DNA of 64,000 bases from Phycomyces nitens (GCA_022702545.1 JAHRBC010000007.1:2914001-2978000); one strand, 5' to 3'. Shown: positions 35,823 to 47,532, counted from the first letter of the stretch. Numbers and translations are program-made. The notes: generated by a model not told the origin, from the letters alone.

Positions 35823-37887
35823 TACAGTGTTTCATGTAGGTACACAAGAATATTTAAATATATTTATGAAGATGAGGTTTGGTATTCAAGGTAAAGAATA
35901 TACGTATAGCTTTAAATGATATCAAAACCAAAGACAGTTATATAATCATTAGAAATTCGATAGTAATGGCTTGTAAAAGTAAGAATACTTGGAAGATATA
36001 TATAAGGTGGCTTATAATAGTACTACGTTTGACAAGAGAATAAGAATATAAAGCACTTGATTTTATATTTTATTACATTCTCTCTTTCTCTCTATCTCAA
36101 TGGCATCAACATTACCACATCATATTCTCACGTATATTGGAACCCTTGTTGACAAAAAATATCGACTTGACTGTGCACTCGTCTGCAAACATTGGACAGA
36201 GCCATTTCTAAACGCCTATTGGGGAAGATTGTATATTGGCAACTACAAAATAAAAATCAATACAGCGATATCCAACAAATCAATTCTGATTAATGCGCAT
36301 CGTGTATGGGCAATGGAATTTCATGGCTTTCACTTGGATAACTATGAAAGAATTTTGGAATTTCAGCGATCTTTCCCAGGGATACGATATCTTGAATCCC
36401 TTGATTTTGGATTACATGTATTTCCTATTTCAGCCGCATTGGACTGGAGTCTTTGGCAGTCGTTGACGCATATAAGCATATCACTTAGTCATGAATCTAA
36501 AGCAGAATCCTTTCGGAGTCTGTTCATGAAGCTGTCGGTTTTGCCTTGTCTTATTCATCTTAACCTTCACGAATCACATGATTTCTCTAAGCGGCCCCTT
36601 CATTCATGGAAAAGCTTTGAATACATTCACTATCAACTGCCGCGACTAGAGTATCTAGATCACAATTTATCTTTCAAGCCAATAACAAGAGACGAGATTG
36701 AAAGCATCAAAGCAGTCAAGCCAGCACAAACAATGACAAAAATGAAATTTTGTAATCAAGTTGGCACTCTTTGGTTTTTCTACTTTGCATTAAAGTATCC
36801 AAACCTACAACATTTTAGTAGAGGATATGTTAGTCCAGAAAATCGTAATCAAGTTTATTATGACCATCAACAATATCAATCAGACCTTCAATTGCTTTCA
36901 ACACTCGACCAGTTCTTTCCATGCTTAAAACAGCCATATGTATTTCTTGAAGATAATAATAAATATCCACTGTTTATATTCTTCGAAACTCTCGGGCACT
37001 TTGGCACAAAAATCGAACATGTTAACCTATATTATTATTCTTGTATGAAAGACGACGATATAAACAGATGTATACAGCCTATTTCCGAATCATTAAAGGT
37101 TTTGCATATTATTTTATATGCACGTGAAGCAATTCGTTTTGATGTTTACGCAAGACTAGTCACATTACGCATAAGAGGAACGGGCAGTATTAGAATTACT
37201 GCAGATGAAATCTTGGAGTCCTTCCCAGCCTTGCGCTCATTATCTGTCGACGACATCGAATTCTCTCTCTCAACCAATCCGCATACATACACTCCGCATC
37301 CTTTACAGAGGCTGACAATACAAAAATCAAAAATCACCAACGACGCCCTTCGTTATGTATCACTCCGTTGCAACCAACTAAAGCACGTGAAGTTCATTGA
37401 TATTCTCTATAATGGAATTTACGATTATTTTTATAAGGACGAAGCTGGACAATTGATTTTCGACATGCCAATGTCAAATTTGGATACATTTATATTTACC
37501 TTTATGGATCAATTGTTACATGAGTACGAAGGCTTTCCCAGACACTACATAATTGAACAGATGGAAAACGACAATGAAATAGTGCAAGCAACTCAACAGT
37601 CATCTCGAATAAACTGGTATCATGTGTGCTGTGACAGAACAAACAGAAAAGAGAAGGTCTTGAAATGGGAGCTTGGAAGACGTGATATCGAATTTTGTCA
37701 GAGATATTTCAAAGACTATGACCGCAGAAAGAAGCGTGAAAAAGGGCGGAAAGACATTAAAAAAGATGAATTTGGTTATGTACAAAGAAGATTCTGGAAA
37801 AAGGATTTGAAACACGGTGTTTTGGTATTTCGGTTTAAATCTGTCAAGAACCATTATTTTCGTATCAAATCCTATCCATACTAGTAT
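35163..37887 (+). repeat. Tandem duplication unit 2
   Basis: Second copy of unit 32311-35035. Unlike unit 1, its F-box gene ends at its own stop (TAG at 37882-37884) and is followed by unique sequence, so this end may be the ancestral arrangement. Confidence 0.85.
36100..37884 (+). CDS. F-box / leucine-rich-repeat-like protein, copy 2
   Basis: Intronless frame of 594 codons, paralogue of the gene at 33248. The F-box (LPHHILTYIGTLVDKKYRL... CALVCKHWTEPFLNAYWGRL) and blocks such as ISAALDWSLWQSLTHI, FIFFETLGHFGTKIEHV and MPMSNLDTFIFTFMDQLLHE are shared almost unchanged. Intervening stretches differ heavily (for example ESLDFGLHVFPIS against EYQNRPLKFSIS in copy 1), with in-frame length changes. 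It ends at its own stop after KNHYFRIKSYPY. Probable substrate adaptor of an SCF ubiquitin ligase; target unknown. The leading ~940 bp, including the Tc1 fragment and promoter, are nearly identical to copy 1. Confidence 0.8.
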   Translation: MASTLPHHILTYIGTLVDKKYRLDCALVCKHWTEPFLNAYWGRLYIGNYKIKINTAISNKSILINAHRVWAMEFHGFHLDNYERILEFQRSFPGIRYLESLDFGLHVFPISAALDWSLWQSLTHISISLSHESKAESFRSLFMKLSVLPCLIHLNLHESHDFSKRPLHSWKSFEYIHYQLPRLEYLDHNLSFKPITRDEIESIKAVKPAQTMTKMKFCNQVGTLWFFYFALKYPNLQHFSRGYVSPENRNQVYYDHQQYQSDLQLLSTLDQFFPCLKQPYVFLEDNNKYPLFIFFETLGHFGTKIEHVNLYYYSCMKDDDINRCIQPISESLKVLHIILYAREAIRFDVYARLVTLRIRGTGSIRITADEILESFPALRSLSVDDIEFSLSTNPHTYTPHPLQRLTIQKSKITNDALRYVSLRCNQLKHVKFIDILYNGIYDYFYKDEAGQLIFDMPMSNLDTFIFTFMDQLLHEYEGFPRHYIIEQMENDNEIVQATQQSSRINWYHVCCDRTNRKEKVLKWELGRRDIEFCQRYFKDYDRRKKREKGRKDIKKDEFGYVQRRFWKKDLKHGVLVFRFKSVKNHYFRIKSYPY

Positions 37888-38219
37888 GAAATAAAAAGTG
37901 AAATTTAATCAGATGTGTTATTTCTGATTGATATTTCTGATTTCAATTATTGTTCTCTAATTAAACTGATTATGAACACCCAATATTTTGGTACTTTCAG
38001 CACTTTATTCTTTGTATATTTATTCCAGATCAATTCTTACCTACTGTATCTTTCTATTAGTTAAGCCATTTTTTACTTACAAGCGGTTTTTCATGCTCTC
38101 TTTTTTTATGATCAATATTTTATATCGTATAATACACTGTTACTTTGTACTTGTACATCATTCTATCTATTATTTATATTTTCAATGTTAGAAAGAATGT
38201 TGTAGCAAGAATGTTTTAG
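37885..38219. other. 3' flank of F-box copy 2
   Basis: Unique AT-rich sequence with an AATAAA at 37889-37894 just after the stop codon. No gene is seen. Confidence 0.45.
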
Positions 38220-39297
38220 TATTACAGAAAAATTGGCTCGCCCAAGAGAATTGAGAACACAAAAAGACTACCGAATCTTACATAGAGGGATAAAAAAAAA
38301 GGATTCTTTGGGAGATCATGAAGAATCCAACACATATAATATTAGTTCTGAGAAAGTCTGCCTCCACACATACATCAGCCAAGAATTTCCGCAAATTTCT
38401 TCATAAACGAGGAATATGCTCTAGGATATTAATCAAAAAGCACAATATCTCCAAAGAAAATCAGAAAAAGCGTTAGAAATGGGGAAAGGCACATATCTAT
38501 TTGAGCATCACAGAATGCAACTCCATCATCTGGTCTGATGAATTCCATGTCAAGCTCTATGGAAAGTGATGGATGATAGAGAATTCTTTGGTATATCACC
38601 ACTGGTACTTTATCTACTTTTACCTCACCAACCATAAAGTTTGGAAGTGATTCTGTAATGACTTGGGGTTGTTTCTTTGGCAATGGTACCAGAAATCTAA
38701 AATTTGTGCCAGCAAAAATGGATTCAAAAAATATATCCAGACCTTGGAAGAGGGATATCTTGTCTTTCTTGGTAGATTTAAGGAAAAGACTAGTCGGAGG
38801 CGCTTAAAATAAGAAGAGTACAACGATATCTATAATGTGAGCAAGATGACTATGTCGTGTAAGAAGCAGCACAGGCTGAAACTTTTGCCTGATTGGCCAG
38901 TCCAAAGCCCTGATCTCAGTCCAATTGAGTACCTCTGGGACTATCTTGGAAAGAGAATCAGGTCTAGAAGATATAACTTTTACAGTTTATATCATATTAT
39001 ACATACTTTGGAGAGGGTATGGAGGGGTATTCCCAATAAATACTTGGAAAGCCTAATTTCCAGTATGAATAAAATGTGCAAGACAGTTGTAGATGCCAAA
39101 GGTGGTCCAACAAAGTATTAATAAATAATCAATATTATTATATATTTTAGAAGAAAACGCTCCTTTGTATCCATCCTGAAATCTCTTTTGGCATTAAATT
39201 ATTATTTTTTCCATCTTTTTTGATGTATAAATGCGAGGTTTTTTGTTGTGAAGTTTTTCAGACTATATAATGTTTCTTTAATTTCTCCTACTCAGTG
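38220..39297 (+). mobile_element. Tc1-like element, copy 3 (longer, opposite strand)
   Basis: Plus-strand transposase relic. It starts with N-terminal helix-turn-helix-like residues (KLARPRELRTQKDYRILHRG), then SDEFHVKLYG around the first Asp, and an open end frame at 38837-39121 containing WPVQSPDLSPIEYLWDYLG with the final Glu and finishing KGGPTKY. Stops and shifts interrupt the middle. The right terminus ...CTACTCAGTG ends at 39297 and is followed by TA. The left terminal repeat was not found. It is related to copies 1 and 2 but more divergent, and retains sequence they lack. Confidence 0.75.
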
Positions 39298-41590
39298 TAA
39301 TTGTAGAGAGAAAGAGAAAGAGAGTCAATAGTTAAGGTTTCTTAGTTGGAGATACAAATAATTGTTTATAGTATTTATAGGTTTCTACAGGCAAAAATAC
39401 ATGGTGTCTATTTACTAATAATGTCATAGTTGGTATATACATGAGAATAAGTTTATTTGGGAACCAAAGCAATACAAGATATCTGACATAAAGCAGGCCT
39501 TGGAACGTATATTGTTGTATTTCGATTATATAAAGATATCCAGCAATTTACTAAATATTTGGACAGATACAGGATATATTGTGGGTTCGTGTGTCAGGTA
39601 TTTATAAATTAGTTAGCCGCCTCTAAGTGTCATATCTATTTGCACCATCGATTTTGCGAATACGGGGGACAAAAATCTTATTTTTTTAAAAAAAATAGAA
39701 AAAAATATATTACGATGAATTAATTGATGTCCCTGTTATTAAGGGGGGGAATAGGATATAAGTCAACGTAACCTACACTACAACGAAAAAAACATAATGT
39801 TTGAGACTGAAAATACCAATGTTCACTAATGCAGGCAAAATGCACTATTGCTATTCGCACCATCTTTCATAAATGGTTGGATACAAAATCCAATTTAAAA
39901 TTAGATACTTGCAGTAAATTACACATACTTTGAAATATTATCTGGGATAGAATATTTAGACACTTTTTTTATTATTTTCAAAGTGTCGCAGTCCATGTTA
40001 TTCATAAAGGTTTTTGATAGTTATCGTACTTTTGGTCTAATATCAATAGTTCTTTGAATTTCCATTGCTATTTACTCTGATCCAAATTGTCTTTTTTTTT
40101 TGGAGATTATTTATCAAACCCACTTAAAACCCATTCAGACCGGTGGGCTTGTGAGGCTTCATTCTCAAAAAAATCTTCCAAAAGGCTCAATATGACTTTT
40201 ATCGAGCTAATATCTTGGTCGATCAGTGCAGTCCAGAGTGTCTAACACAGGATATTATTTGCAAACTTTTAACAAGGTGTGAGACTGATTTGGCCAATCA
40301 AGATAGGATCCGACCATTGTCCTCTTGAGCCAAGAGTGTTTCCAGTTTCCCTTAAAGTAGACACATGGTATAAAGTCAAAAACAAGTTTAATTATATCCA
40401 TAAGCATCAGCTAGAAACATTGATACAAATACCCCTAGAGCTTGAGAATAAAAGGATTATGCAAGCAGTATGTATACTAAAAATATACATTGTTTAACCT
40501 CTGGTTCTTTGAAAAAGATGTATCAAAGGCACATACTTTTATAAATATACTTTATACATACAAATCATACCAATAAAAAAAACAGAGTATCAGCATACTG
40601 GCCAATACTCCAAGGTACATAATAGACCAAATCTAACATCTAGTAGACTAAAAGTGTAATATATGGGGTCTATGGCGCAGATGGCATTACTTTTCCATCA
40701 TGATATATACATATATACATATATACGTATATATGTATGCCTGATACAAACGGAAAATAAGACCAATATAAAGACCTGGTTTTTATCCACACCTTTTTGA
40801 CAAATCTTGGACACCTCATTATTATTGCAACAGCCCTGTACAACATACCCAGAGACTTCCAAAACATCTTGTAAAAATTTATAAATAATCTGCATTTCTT
40901 GAAACCAAAAATCATAAAATAGTCAGATCAATTGCGAGTATATGTAATCCTGTCTTGACTGAAATCTTTTGGGTATTTGAAACTGCAATTGATCAAAATA
41001 AGATGGCAGGTTCTTGCAAGTGTAGACTGAGTGCGGGCCATGCAACAGGATTGTATTGTATTGCATTATATTGTGTGGTACATTGCTTGCTCTCATGGTT
41101 GTTCAGAGTTATTCAAACCAATTATTTTCCATGCCAAATACAAAGACCGGTGGATCTCTCATATAATTGTATCGCACAAAAATGAATACTTTGCAATATT
41201 CCCCTCTGCTCCTGTATTGTGGTGACTATTGGTTTTATCAAGTAGTGGCAAATCGTGGATCTCAAGCATATTTGATACGTCTGGGCCATGAAACTCGAAT
41301 GGCAATAAACAAAGCTTAAAACCTCACGCACAGGGCCATTCGGATCAATGGAACCTAATTCACTGTCACTCACGCTCTAGATTAAAAAAAAAACAAAAAC
41401 GTTTTAGATAACACAGCCATATATATTCTACCCCACATCATTATAAAATATGCAATGGCAGCCTTGGAAGCACCGTAACAAGGTTCAAAACACCTTCTTT
41501 TTTAACAAGCCCCAATAATAAAGAGTTGCTCTGGATAAGAGTAATAAAGGCTATTTGATATCTTTTTATTTTTTATAGATTTTTGGTATT
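39298..41590. other. Long spacer, no supported gene
   Basis: No family was recognised. Minus-strand frames at 41373-41122 (MSDSELGSIDPNGPVREVLS) and 40895-40698 (QDVLEVSGYVVQGCCNNNE) look less random than the rest but have no stop-to-start or splice support. A TA-rich palindromic tract lies at 40703-40735. Confidence 0.4.
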
Positions 41591-43003
41591 TTATTTCTTT
41601 TTGTTAAAGAAGCCTATTGACCACCGGCTGCTTCTCTTTTCCTGCACTGGCTGTGGTGCTGGTGGTATATCAGCCAAAGAAGACCGGGCTGATCCGTTTG
41701 GACTGGACGAGTTTCTTGGGGAACTCTCGGCGGGAATGATACTCTTGGTAGCAGCCAAGATCTGAAGTTTCAGCCGGGATGGTTCATAACCTTGTCCTGA
41801 AGCAATCTGGAACCATTCTCTGGCAACTGCCAGATCCTGTGGCACACCCTCTCCATTAAGGAACCTTTAAACCACATACTATCAATGTGTGTCGACTCGT
41901 ATCATTTATCCCAATACTCACATTTCCCCAAGCATGTGCTGTGCATAGTGGTGAGGCGAATCTGGTTGGATGGCTGCTGTCTGGTAGTACTGAAATGCCT
42001 TTTGGTAATCACGCTGAACACCCCAGCCATTTCGATAAATGTCACCTAGAGATGTTTGACAGTATGCTGTGGTAGAGACACCCTTGAGACACCATTCGTG
42101 GGCCAGCCGATAGTCCTTTGGCACATCTCCATGGCCCTTGAGATAGATTGCCGAGATCTCTTCTAGGGCTACAGCAAAGCCCTGATCGGCTGAGGCACTA
42201 AGCCAGTAGACCGCCTTTTCCGAATCCTGAGCAACCCCACGTCCCTTGAGATAAAGATGACCCAAGATATACTGACAATACTTGTCGTCAGTCTTGGCAC
42301 CCTGTTCAGCATACCTAAACGCACGATCATCGTCGCGTGGTACGTCGTGTCCAAGGTCTCCCTCTGAGAACCCATAGGCCAGATCAACAAGGGCCCGCGT
42401 GTCACCGTTCTCAAAGGCGCGCTGGTACCAGTACAGGGATTGCTTTAGGTCTGGTCGTGAGTAGTGGTACCTGTCGCTGTAAAATCTGCCCAATTCATAG
42501 GCAGCATCTGGCTGTTTCTGCTCGCCAGCGCGTTCAAGGAATGCTAGGCCCTGATCGATATCTGGGGTATGTCCAATACCCTTGGTCAACATGAGACCTG
42601 CCAAATAGCAGAGGGTTGGGACACCCTGCTCAGCACCTGTCATGATGAGGCCGATTGTAGATAATGCGAGATTGGTGGGTTGCTGTTTTCCGATTGTAAT
42701 GAGATCATCTGTACTCAGGGCAAGGGCCTGATTGAGCTGTTTGTCAAATACACTTCTGGACCACATGTCGGCTTCATCCTGGTCCTTTTCAATGACATCC
42801 TTTTGACCTTCCGCATAGATGGTGCTAAGTTTAGTTTTTGCTTCAGTGTCTTGCTGCATTGCCTTTAGACGAAGGAATGTGAGGGCACTGAGGGTCATCT
42901 CGGCATTGGTCGATAGTCTGATCTGTTCAGCAGCATTGACCAGTCTCAGTTGAGAAGGATGGTCGAACAATTGACCCAGACTTTGTTCGAGTTCCATTGT
43001 CAA
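41591..43003 (-). CDS. Sel1-like repeat protein
   Basis: Two exons, 43003-41922 and 41864-41591, encode 451 residues. Several Sel1-type helical repeats of ~36 residues are visible: AAYELGRFYSDRYHYSRPDL, ALVDLAYGFSEGDLGHDVPR, CQYILGHLYLKGRGVAQDSE, ALEEISAIYLKGHGDVPKDY, CQTSLGDIYRNGWGVQRDYQ and MFLNGEGVPQDLAVAREWFQ, which crosses the intron. The C-terminal ~60 residues are Ser/Pro-rich and basic (RSSRWSIGFFNKKK). There is no signal peptide. Sel1 repeats mediate protein-protein contacts in ER-associated degradation, chitin synthase activation and other systems; this protein's role is not evident. The start could be Met1 or Met3. Confidence 0.85.
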
Positions 43004-43156
43004 TGGGATTGGTTTGTAGTCAAAAGAGGGAAAATTAAAAAATATACAGATATAAAATTATCTGAGCGGCGATGCCTTTTTGGTTGGTTGACTGCCTGGT
43101 TGGCTGGTTGGGTGGCCGGTTTGACAAGACATTAATAAATTGCATGGTCTTTGGCA

Positions 43157-43181
43157 AAAAAAAAAAAAAAAAAAAAAAAAA
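43157..43181. repeat. Long A homopolymer
   Basis: A run of about 25 A residues upstream of the Sel1-repeat gene. Exact length is likely unreliable in any sequencing read. Confidence 0.8.
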
Positions 43182-43902
43182 CACAGAGAGAGTGCCAACC
43201 ATGAATTGCCAAGTATTTCCTTGTTTCTCTCCTGAAAGGTTGTCTTGTAAACAGGATATTTGATTATTAATATTCTGAGGAGATCAAAGAGGTCGATAGG
43301 ACGATGGTTGTATTCAGCAACAAAGGGGCGACCAAGAATACAAGTTAGCCTTTATATATATATACATATATATAAACATTGGCAATCTCTTGATCTCCAG
43401 AGAGATAATGCAGGATTCCACAAAGTGTATATTAAATATCTCTCTCACTCTCACACTCTATCTTTATCTTTATCTTTATTTTACACATGCGCCAAAGTCT
43501 ATTCATCCTACTGCTTTCACATGATTATCAAATCAAATCTTTTCACAAGGAAATAGGAGACAAAAAGGAGTACTAGAAAACCAAGCACTCTTTAAAGGTT
43601 TATTGAAAATAACGATATTTTATTCAATTTAGATCAAATCTTTGCCAGATAATATATATATATATATACTGAAATTAAACAAGCTGTGTGGCATCGTGCT
43701 ATTGATAACACAATACCAAGATAATATGTATATATTGTGTTCAATCCGCCTCCTTTGCGTATAAATAAAGCCCCTTGGATCTTATATGTATATATTCATC
43801 ACTGATAATAGTGGCACCACACTTGGGATTCCTAATCAACCCAGGACTCCAAAAGAAGACAAAGTAATATATATATATATAAGCGTATAGAGTTTGGTCT
43901 GG

Positions 43903-43933
43903 TTCAATTCAATTCAATTCAATTCAATTCAAT
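43903..43933. repeat. (TTCAA)n microsatellite
   Basis: Six tandem pentamers in the 5' region between two divergent genes. Confidence 0.85.
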
Positions 43934-44223
43934 CAACACAAGCACACATACAAGCACTCTGGCCAGGACAAAATTGCTCTTATCAATTTGACGTCCTCTC
44001 TTGCTTGATCTATTCATGATCTTGCGCACAGACACAAAATGGCAGCAGTCCAGAAATACCCACGCACACCACAAAACACATACGAAAGAAAGTCAATTTT
44101 AGGCTGTTTCAACCGCATTTGAACAAGACCGTACTTTATGATATTCACAACTTTATACCGTCGCCCCTTTACACACAAAAATACACACACAGAAGCACAG
44201 AAGCACAAAAAAGGGATATTGCA

Positions 44224-44256
<33 letters not shown>

Positions 44257-44678
44257 TGTATATATTTGCATCAGACCATCCTCCTTTCCTTCTTCTCTCT
44301 CTCTCTCTATTTTTTTTTCTCTTATTCTTCAGTTTAATCGCAACTTTTCTTTATTTTTTGCGTCTTTGCACAATTTTTTTTATATTATTATTATTTTTTA
44401 TATTTTCAAAAACAAACAAAAAAAAAAGAATCCCAGAAATTCACAGTTTCTTTGCAATATCTAAATATCAACAGTAATCTTTAGTAACTATTATCATTGT
44501 TGTTATTTAATTGCATTCTCTTTTTCTCTCTCTCTCTCTCTCTTTTGTTCACCATTAAATTTTCTTATTAAAATATCGGCAACCCCACCAATCTGCCAGT
44601 CCAGTCGTCAAAACCCAAAAAGAATCGCAACCTTTATAAAAAAATAATAGTAATAGTAATATTATTATTATTATTACG

Positions 44679-46271
44679 ATGATGAAATCAAAGCCGGTCT
44701 ATGGCCAAAGCGCAAGTACCCTATTTAAATCTCGAACCATCTTTGTGTCGGTGTCATTGTTCTTCTTGCCCGTCATGGTCCTCTGTGCAGTACTGTGCTT
44801 GCCATTTATTGCATTCATTGTCGGTGAGTCTCTAGCGAAAAAAAAAATGTCAATAGAGAGGATCACCCCCTCATAATCTTATATTGTGTTCAACAGGAGC
44901 AATGTATCTACTTGCCTGGATAATTTATCTCCAACTTGCCCAGACCCATGTCGAATTCAATCTGCCATTCAATCCCTCGCGTGTACTAAAGATCAACCTA
45001 GTCGTTCTGGATCTCATTGTCGGATGGATCTACGAGATTCCAATCATCGTCTCGTTTGTCTATTGGCGCTACTGGACAATGAGAAACCAAAGATTCCAAC
45101 ATATTGTAAAGTAAGATCCGCACCTTGATATTTATTCTTTTTAACCGAGCATAATGTTGCTCGTTATTAATCTCGGTTACTTTTCTTCTTGTGTGTGCAG
45201 ACGAGACATTGTTTATTCGGATAATGATCCAGAGTGCAAGCTAGACGTCTATTCGCCTGGACTTGTCCACCAAAAAAAGGCACCAATAATCGTCTTTATC
45301 TATGGTGGCTCATGGTCTTCTGGCTCAAAGTACATCTACACCCCACTGGCCAATACCCTTCGAGAAATGGGATACGTGGTGATTGTGCCAGACTATCGCA
45401 AATACCCGCGCGTCAAAGTGGAGGAGATGTATGAAGATGTCCGCCAGGCAATCAAATGGGCTTACAAGCATGCTCCCGAAATCCACGGTGATTCTGAACT
45501 GCTGTATGTAATGGGCCATAGTGCGGGTGCACATCTTGTATCCCAAGTTGTCCTGACCGACCTGGTCGACAAGGCATCCTACTCTGAAGCAGCCCGTGAC
45601 AGGCTTAATGTCTCGATCAGTGAGAAGCATGACCCGGCAATCACCAAGCCCTTTTCTCACCTGCATGGCGTCTATGATTTCCTCCCCCAGGTCGAAGGCC
45701 TCTTGTTGTGAGTAGATCGAGACTTGTATGATGAGTTGATGCTAATAGCCATATAGACTCGCGGGCGTGTACAACATTGAAACTCACCTTGAACATGAAA
45801 CAAGTCGTGGAGTTGAAAAGATATCGGCCATGGCACGAGCTATGGGGTCAAGTGTGGAGGGCTACAGGTCAAACTCACCGACCCAGCTGATCAAGGCTAG
45901 CCAGACACTGTTTGCCACGTCTACAGAAGTAATAGACTTTATGCCCAGGATCCTCTTTATCCATGGTGAAATTGACACGACTGTACCAATGGAACAGTCG
46001 GCGGAGATGTACAATATTCTCGGAGAGGTCTTGTCCCCCGAGCGTCGTGACGAAGTCGATGTTCGGATGCGACTCTACAAACGTATGAGCCATTCGCAGT
46101 GTGTTACAGGTAACAATGACTAACAAGCATGATGATTTGTGATTCTGACCCATATAATTATAATTGCTGGCAGCTTTTATGCCAAGTTTTCTGGGCAAAG
46201 ACAAGTTGCAGAAATCCTTGACAAGAGATATTCAAGAATTCATCAATGTACCAGTGGACGAAGATGAATAA
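44679..46271 (+). CDS. Membrane-anchored alpha/beta hydrolase, isoprenylcysteine methylesterase-like
   Basis: Five exons, 44679-44823, 44897-45110, 45201-45707, 45757-46109 and 46174-46271, encode 438 residues. The N-terminus has about three hydrophobic helices (SVSLFFLPVMVLCAVLCLPF, MYLLAWIIYLQL, VVLDLIVGWIYEIPIIVSFV). The hydrolase follows: CKLDVYSPG, the oxyanion-hole block IIVFIYGGSWSSGSK, the nucleophile elbow GHSAGAHLVSQ, and ILFIHGEIDTTVPMEQS with the acid residue; MSHSQC supplies the likely catalytic His. The layout (multi-helix anchor plus esterase with GHSAGA) is that of isoprenylcysteine alpha-carbonyl methylesterases and related lipases. Substrate is inference; a steryl or carboxyl esterase remains possible. 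Confidence 0.85.
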
Positions 46272-46530
46272 AGACTGTTTATTATATTATTATTTTTATT
46301 ATTATTATTATTATCTTTTATTACTGTTATTTAGTGTAGATAAGCTGTGATTTCCCTTTATTCTATCTTCTTGTACATCTTGAGTGCTCTTGCTTATATT
46401 TACCCTTTAAACTATCCTTTTTATATTATGTACTTTATATTGTACTGTCCAATAAAACAAAAATATATATCAACAACACTTGAACTATCATCAATGGTAT
46501 CCAGCTATTGGGTACTGCTACTGGTATGGA

Positions 46531-47532
46531 TCATGAGCTTGAACTCCAAAACAGCTTTTTTAATCCGTCTTCTCCCATTGTCAACCAGACCAAGACACTT
46601 GCTCCAATTGCCCCATTGATAAAAATCTCTCTGTCTTTATCTTTGGATCCACCAGACTGCTTCTTGTCCTGTCCACCTTGCTCTCCACTCTTCTTTTGAC
46701 CGTCCAATTCACTCTGGGCATTCTTCTTTTGGCGATGCAATTCACTCTCGGCATTTTCTCGCTCAATTGCCTCGGCCTGTTCCTGCTGGACCTTTATGAG
46801 CATATCTCGCAACATGTCTTCATGGCCTTGGTCTTTAGGATCGCTGGCTGTCCACTGTGGACTGGCAGGTGCCCAGTCCTCTTTTTTGTCTGGTGACGAC
46901 AGACTCTGTTTCAATGCAGCCTCACTCTTTGGATTTTCTACCGGAGATTCATTATCGAGGATTTCGAGGCTGGCTGGCATGATGGTGTCAATGGGAACTC
47001 TTGCTCCATGGGTCCCAACCTTTTGTTCAAAGGCCTTTACCCATGGCGCATTTACATCCTCGGGGATGGTGCTCTGGACCTCGGGTTCATGACTTGGCTC
47101 TACGGTTGGTGTGGGTGGCTTAATTGGCTCGGTTGTTTTGGGTGCCAGTGGATGGGGCTGTCCAGCAAGCGTCTTTCTCTTGTCGGCCGGGCGACTGGAG
47201 CGTTGCAGAGACTTTAAATCAAAGCCCTTGGCCCAGTCTAGATCAGCGTCGTCTGCTGCAGGTGTGCTGGCCTCGACTGCCAGAGTTGCTGGAGTTGGTG
47301 GTGTTGGTGGAGTGGTCTGGGTCGTTTGGGTGCTTTGGGTGTCTTGGGTGGGCTTGGTGTAGCTTGCAAGGCGAGTGATGAGTTCGTTCTTTGTTCCTGT
47401 AGCATCAATATCGTGCTTTTGTGCTAGTTCTGATAGCTCAGTCTTTTTAAGTTTCTTCAGAAAAGTCTTGTTCCACACAGACCGCTGGACAGATGTGTGC
47501 AACAGACGGCACTGGCCCAAGGATCTCCACAT
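46531..47532 (-). CDS. Mitochondrial SAP-domain protein (Aim34-like)
   Basis: Single exon of 333 residues from ATG 47532-47530 to TGA 46533-46531. An in-frame upstream Met at 47628 would add only a hydrophobic, AT-driven stretch. The N-terminus (MWRSLGQCRLLHTSVQRSVW) looks like a mitochondrial presequence. A SAP motif follows (KLKKTELSELAQKHDIDATG, then TKNELITRLASY), then a Pro/Thr-rich linker, an EQAEAIERENAESELHRQKK coiled-coil-like segment, and a C-terminal helix INGAIGASVLVWLTMGEDGL. The combination of targeting signal, SAP motif and C-terminal helix resembles yeast Aim34. Whether it binds mitochondrial DNA is unknown. Its start faces the universal stress protein gene across 341 bp. Confidence 0.65.
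   Translation of the reverse strand: MWRSLGQCRLLHTSVQRSVWNKTFLKKLKKTELSELAQKHDIDATGTKNELITRLASYTKPTQDTQSTQTTQTTPPTPPTPATLAVEASTPAADDADLDWAKGFDLKSLQRSSRPADKRKTLAGQPHPLAPKTTEPIKPPTPTVEPSHEPEVQSTIPEDVNAPWVKAFEQKVGTHGARVPIDTIMPASLEILDNESPVENPKSEAALKQSLSSPDKKEDWAPASPQWTASDPKDQGHEDMLRDMLIKVQQEQAEAIERENAESELHRQKKNAQSELDGQKKSGEQGGQDKKQSGGSKDKDREIFINGAIGASVLVWLTMGEDGLKKLFWSSSS

Larger units (their letters stand above)
43004..44678. other. Divergent intergenic region rich in simple repeats
   Basis: Between two divergently transcribed genes. It holds a run of about 25 A at 43157-43181, a (TTCAA)n tract at 43903-43933, TA tracts near 43360 and 43655, an AAT tract at 44225-44250, and CT repeats at 44293-44310 and 44522-44542. 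Small open frames across them are artefacts. Confidence 0.5.

Noticed and set aside
40279..40497. 72-codon plus-strand frame
   Set aside because: No family, no splice partners, and composition like surrounding spacer.
43903..43933. Short regular repeats suggestive of a CRISPR array
   Set aside because: Contiguous (TTCAA)n microsatellite without spacers, in a eukaryotic genome.
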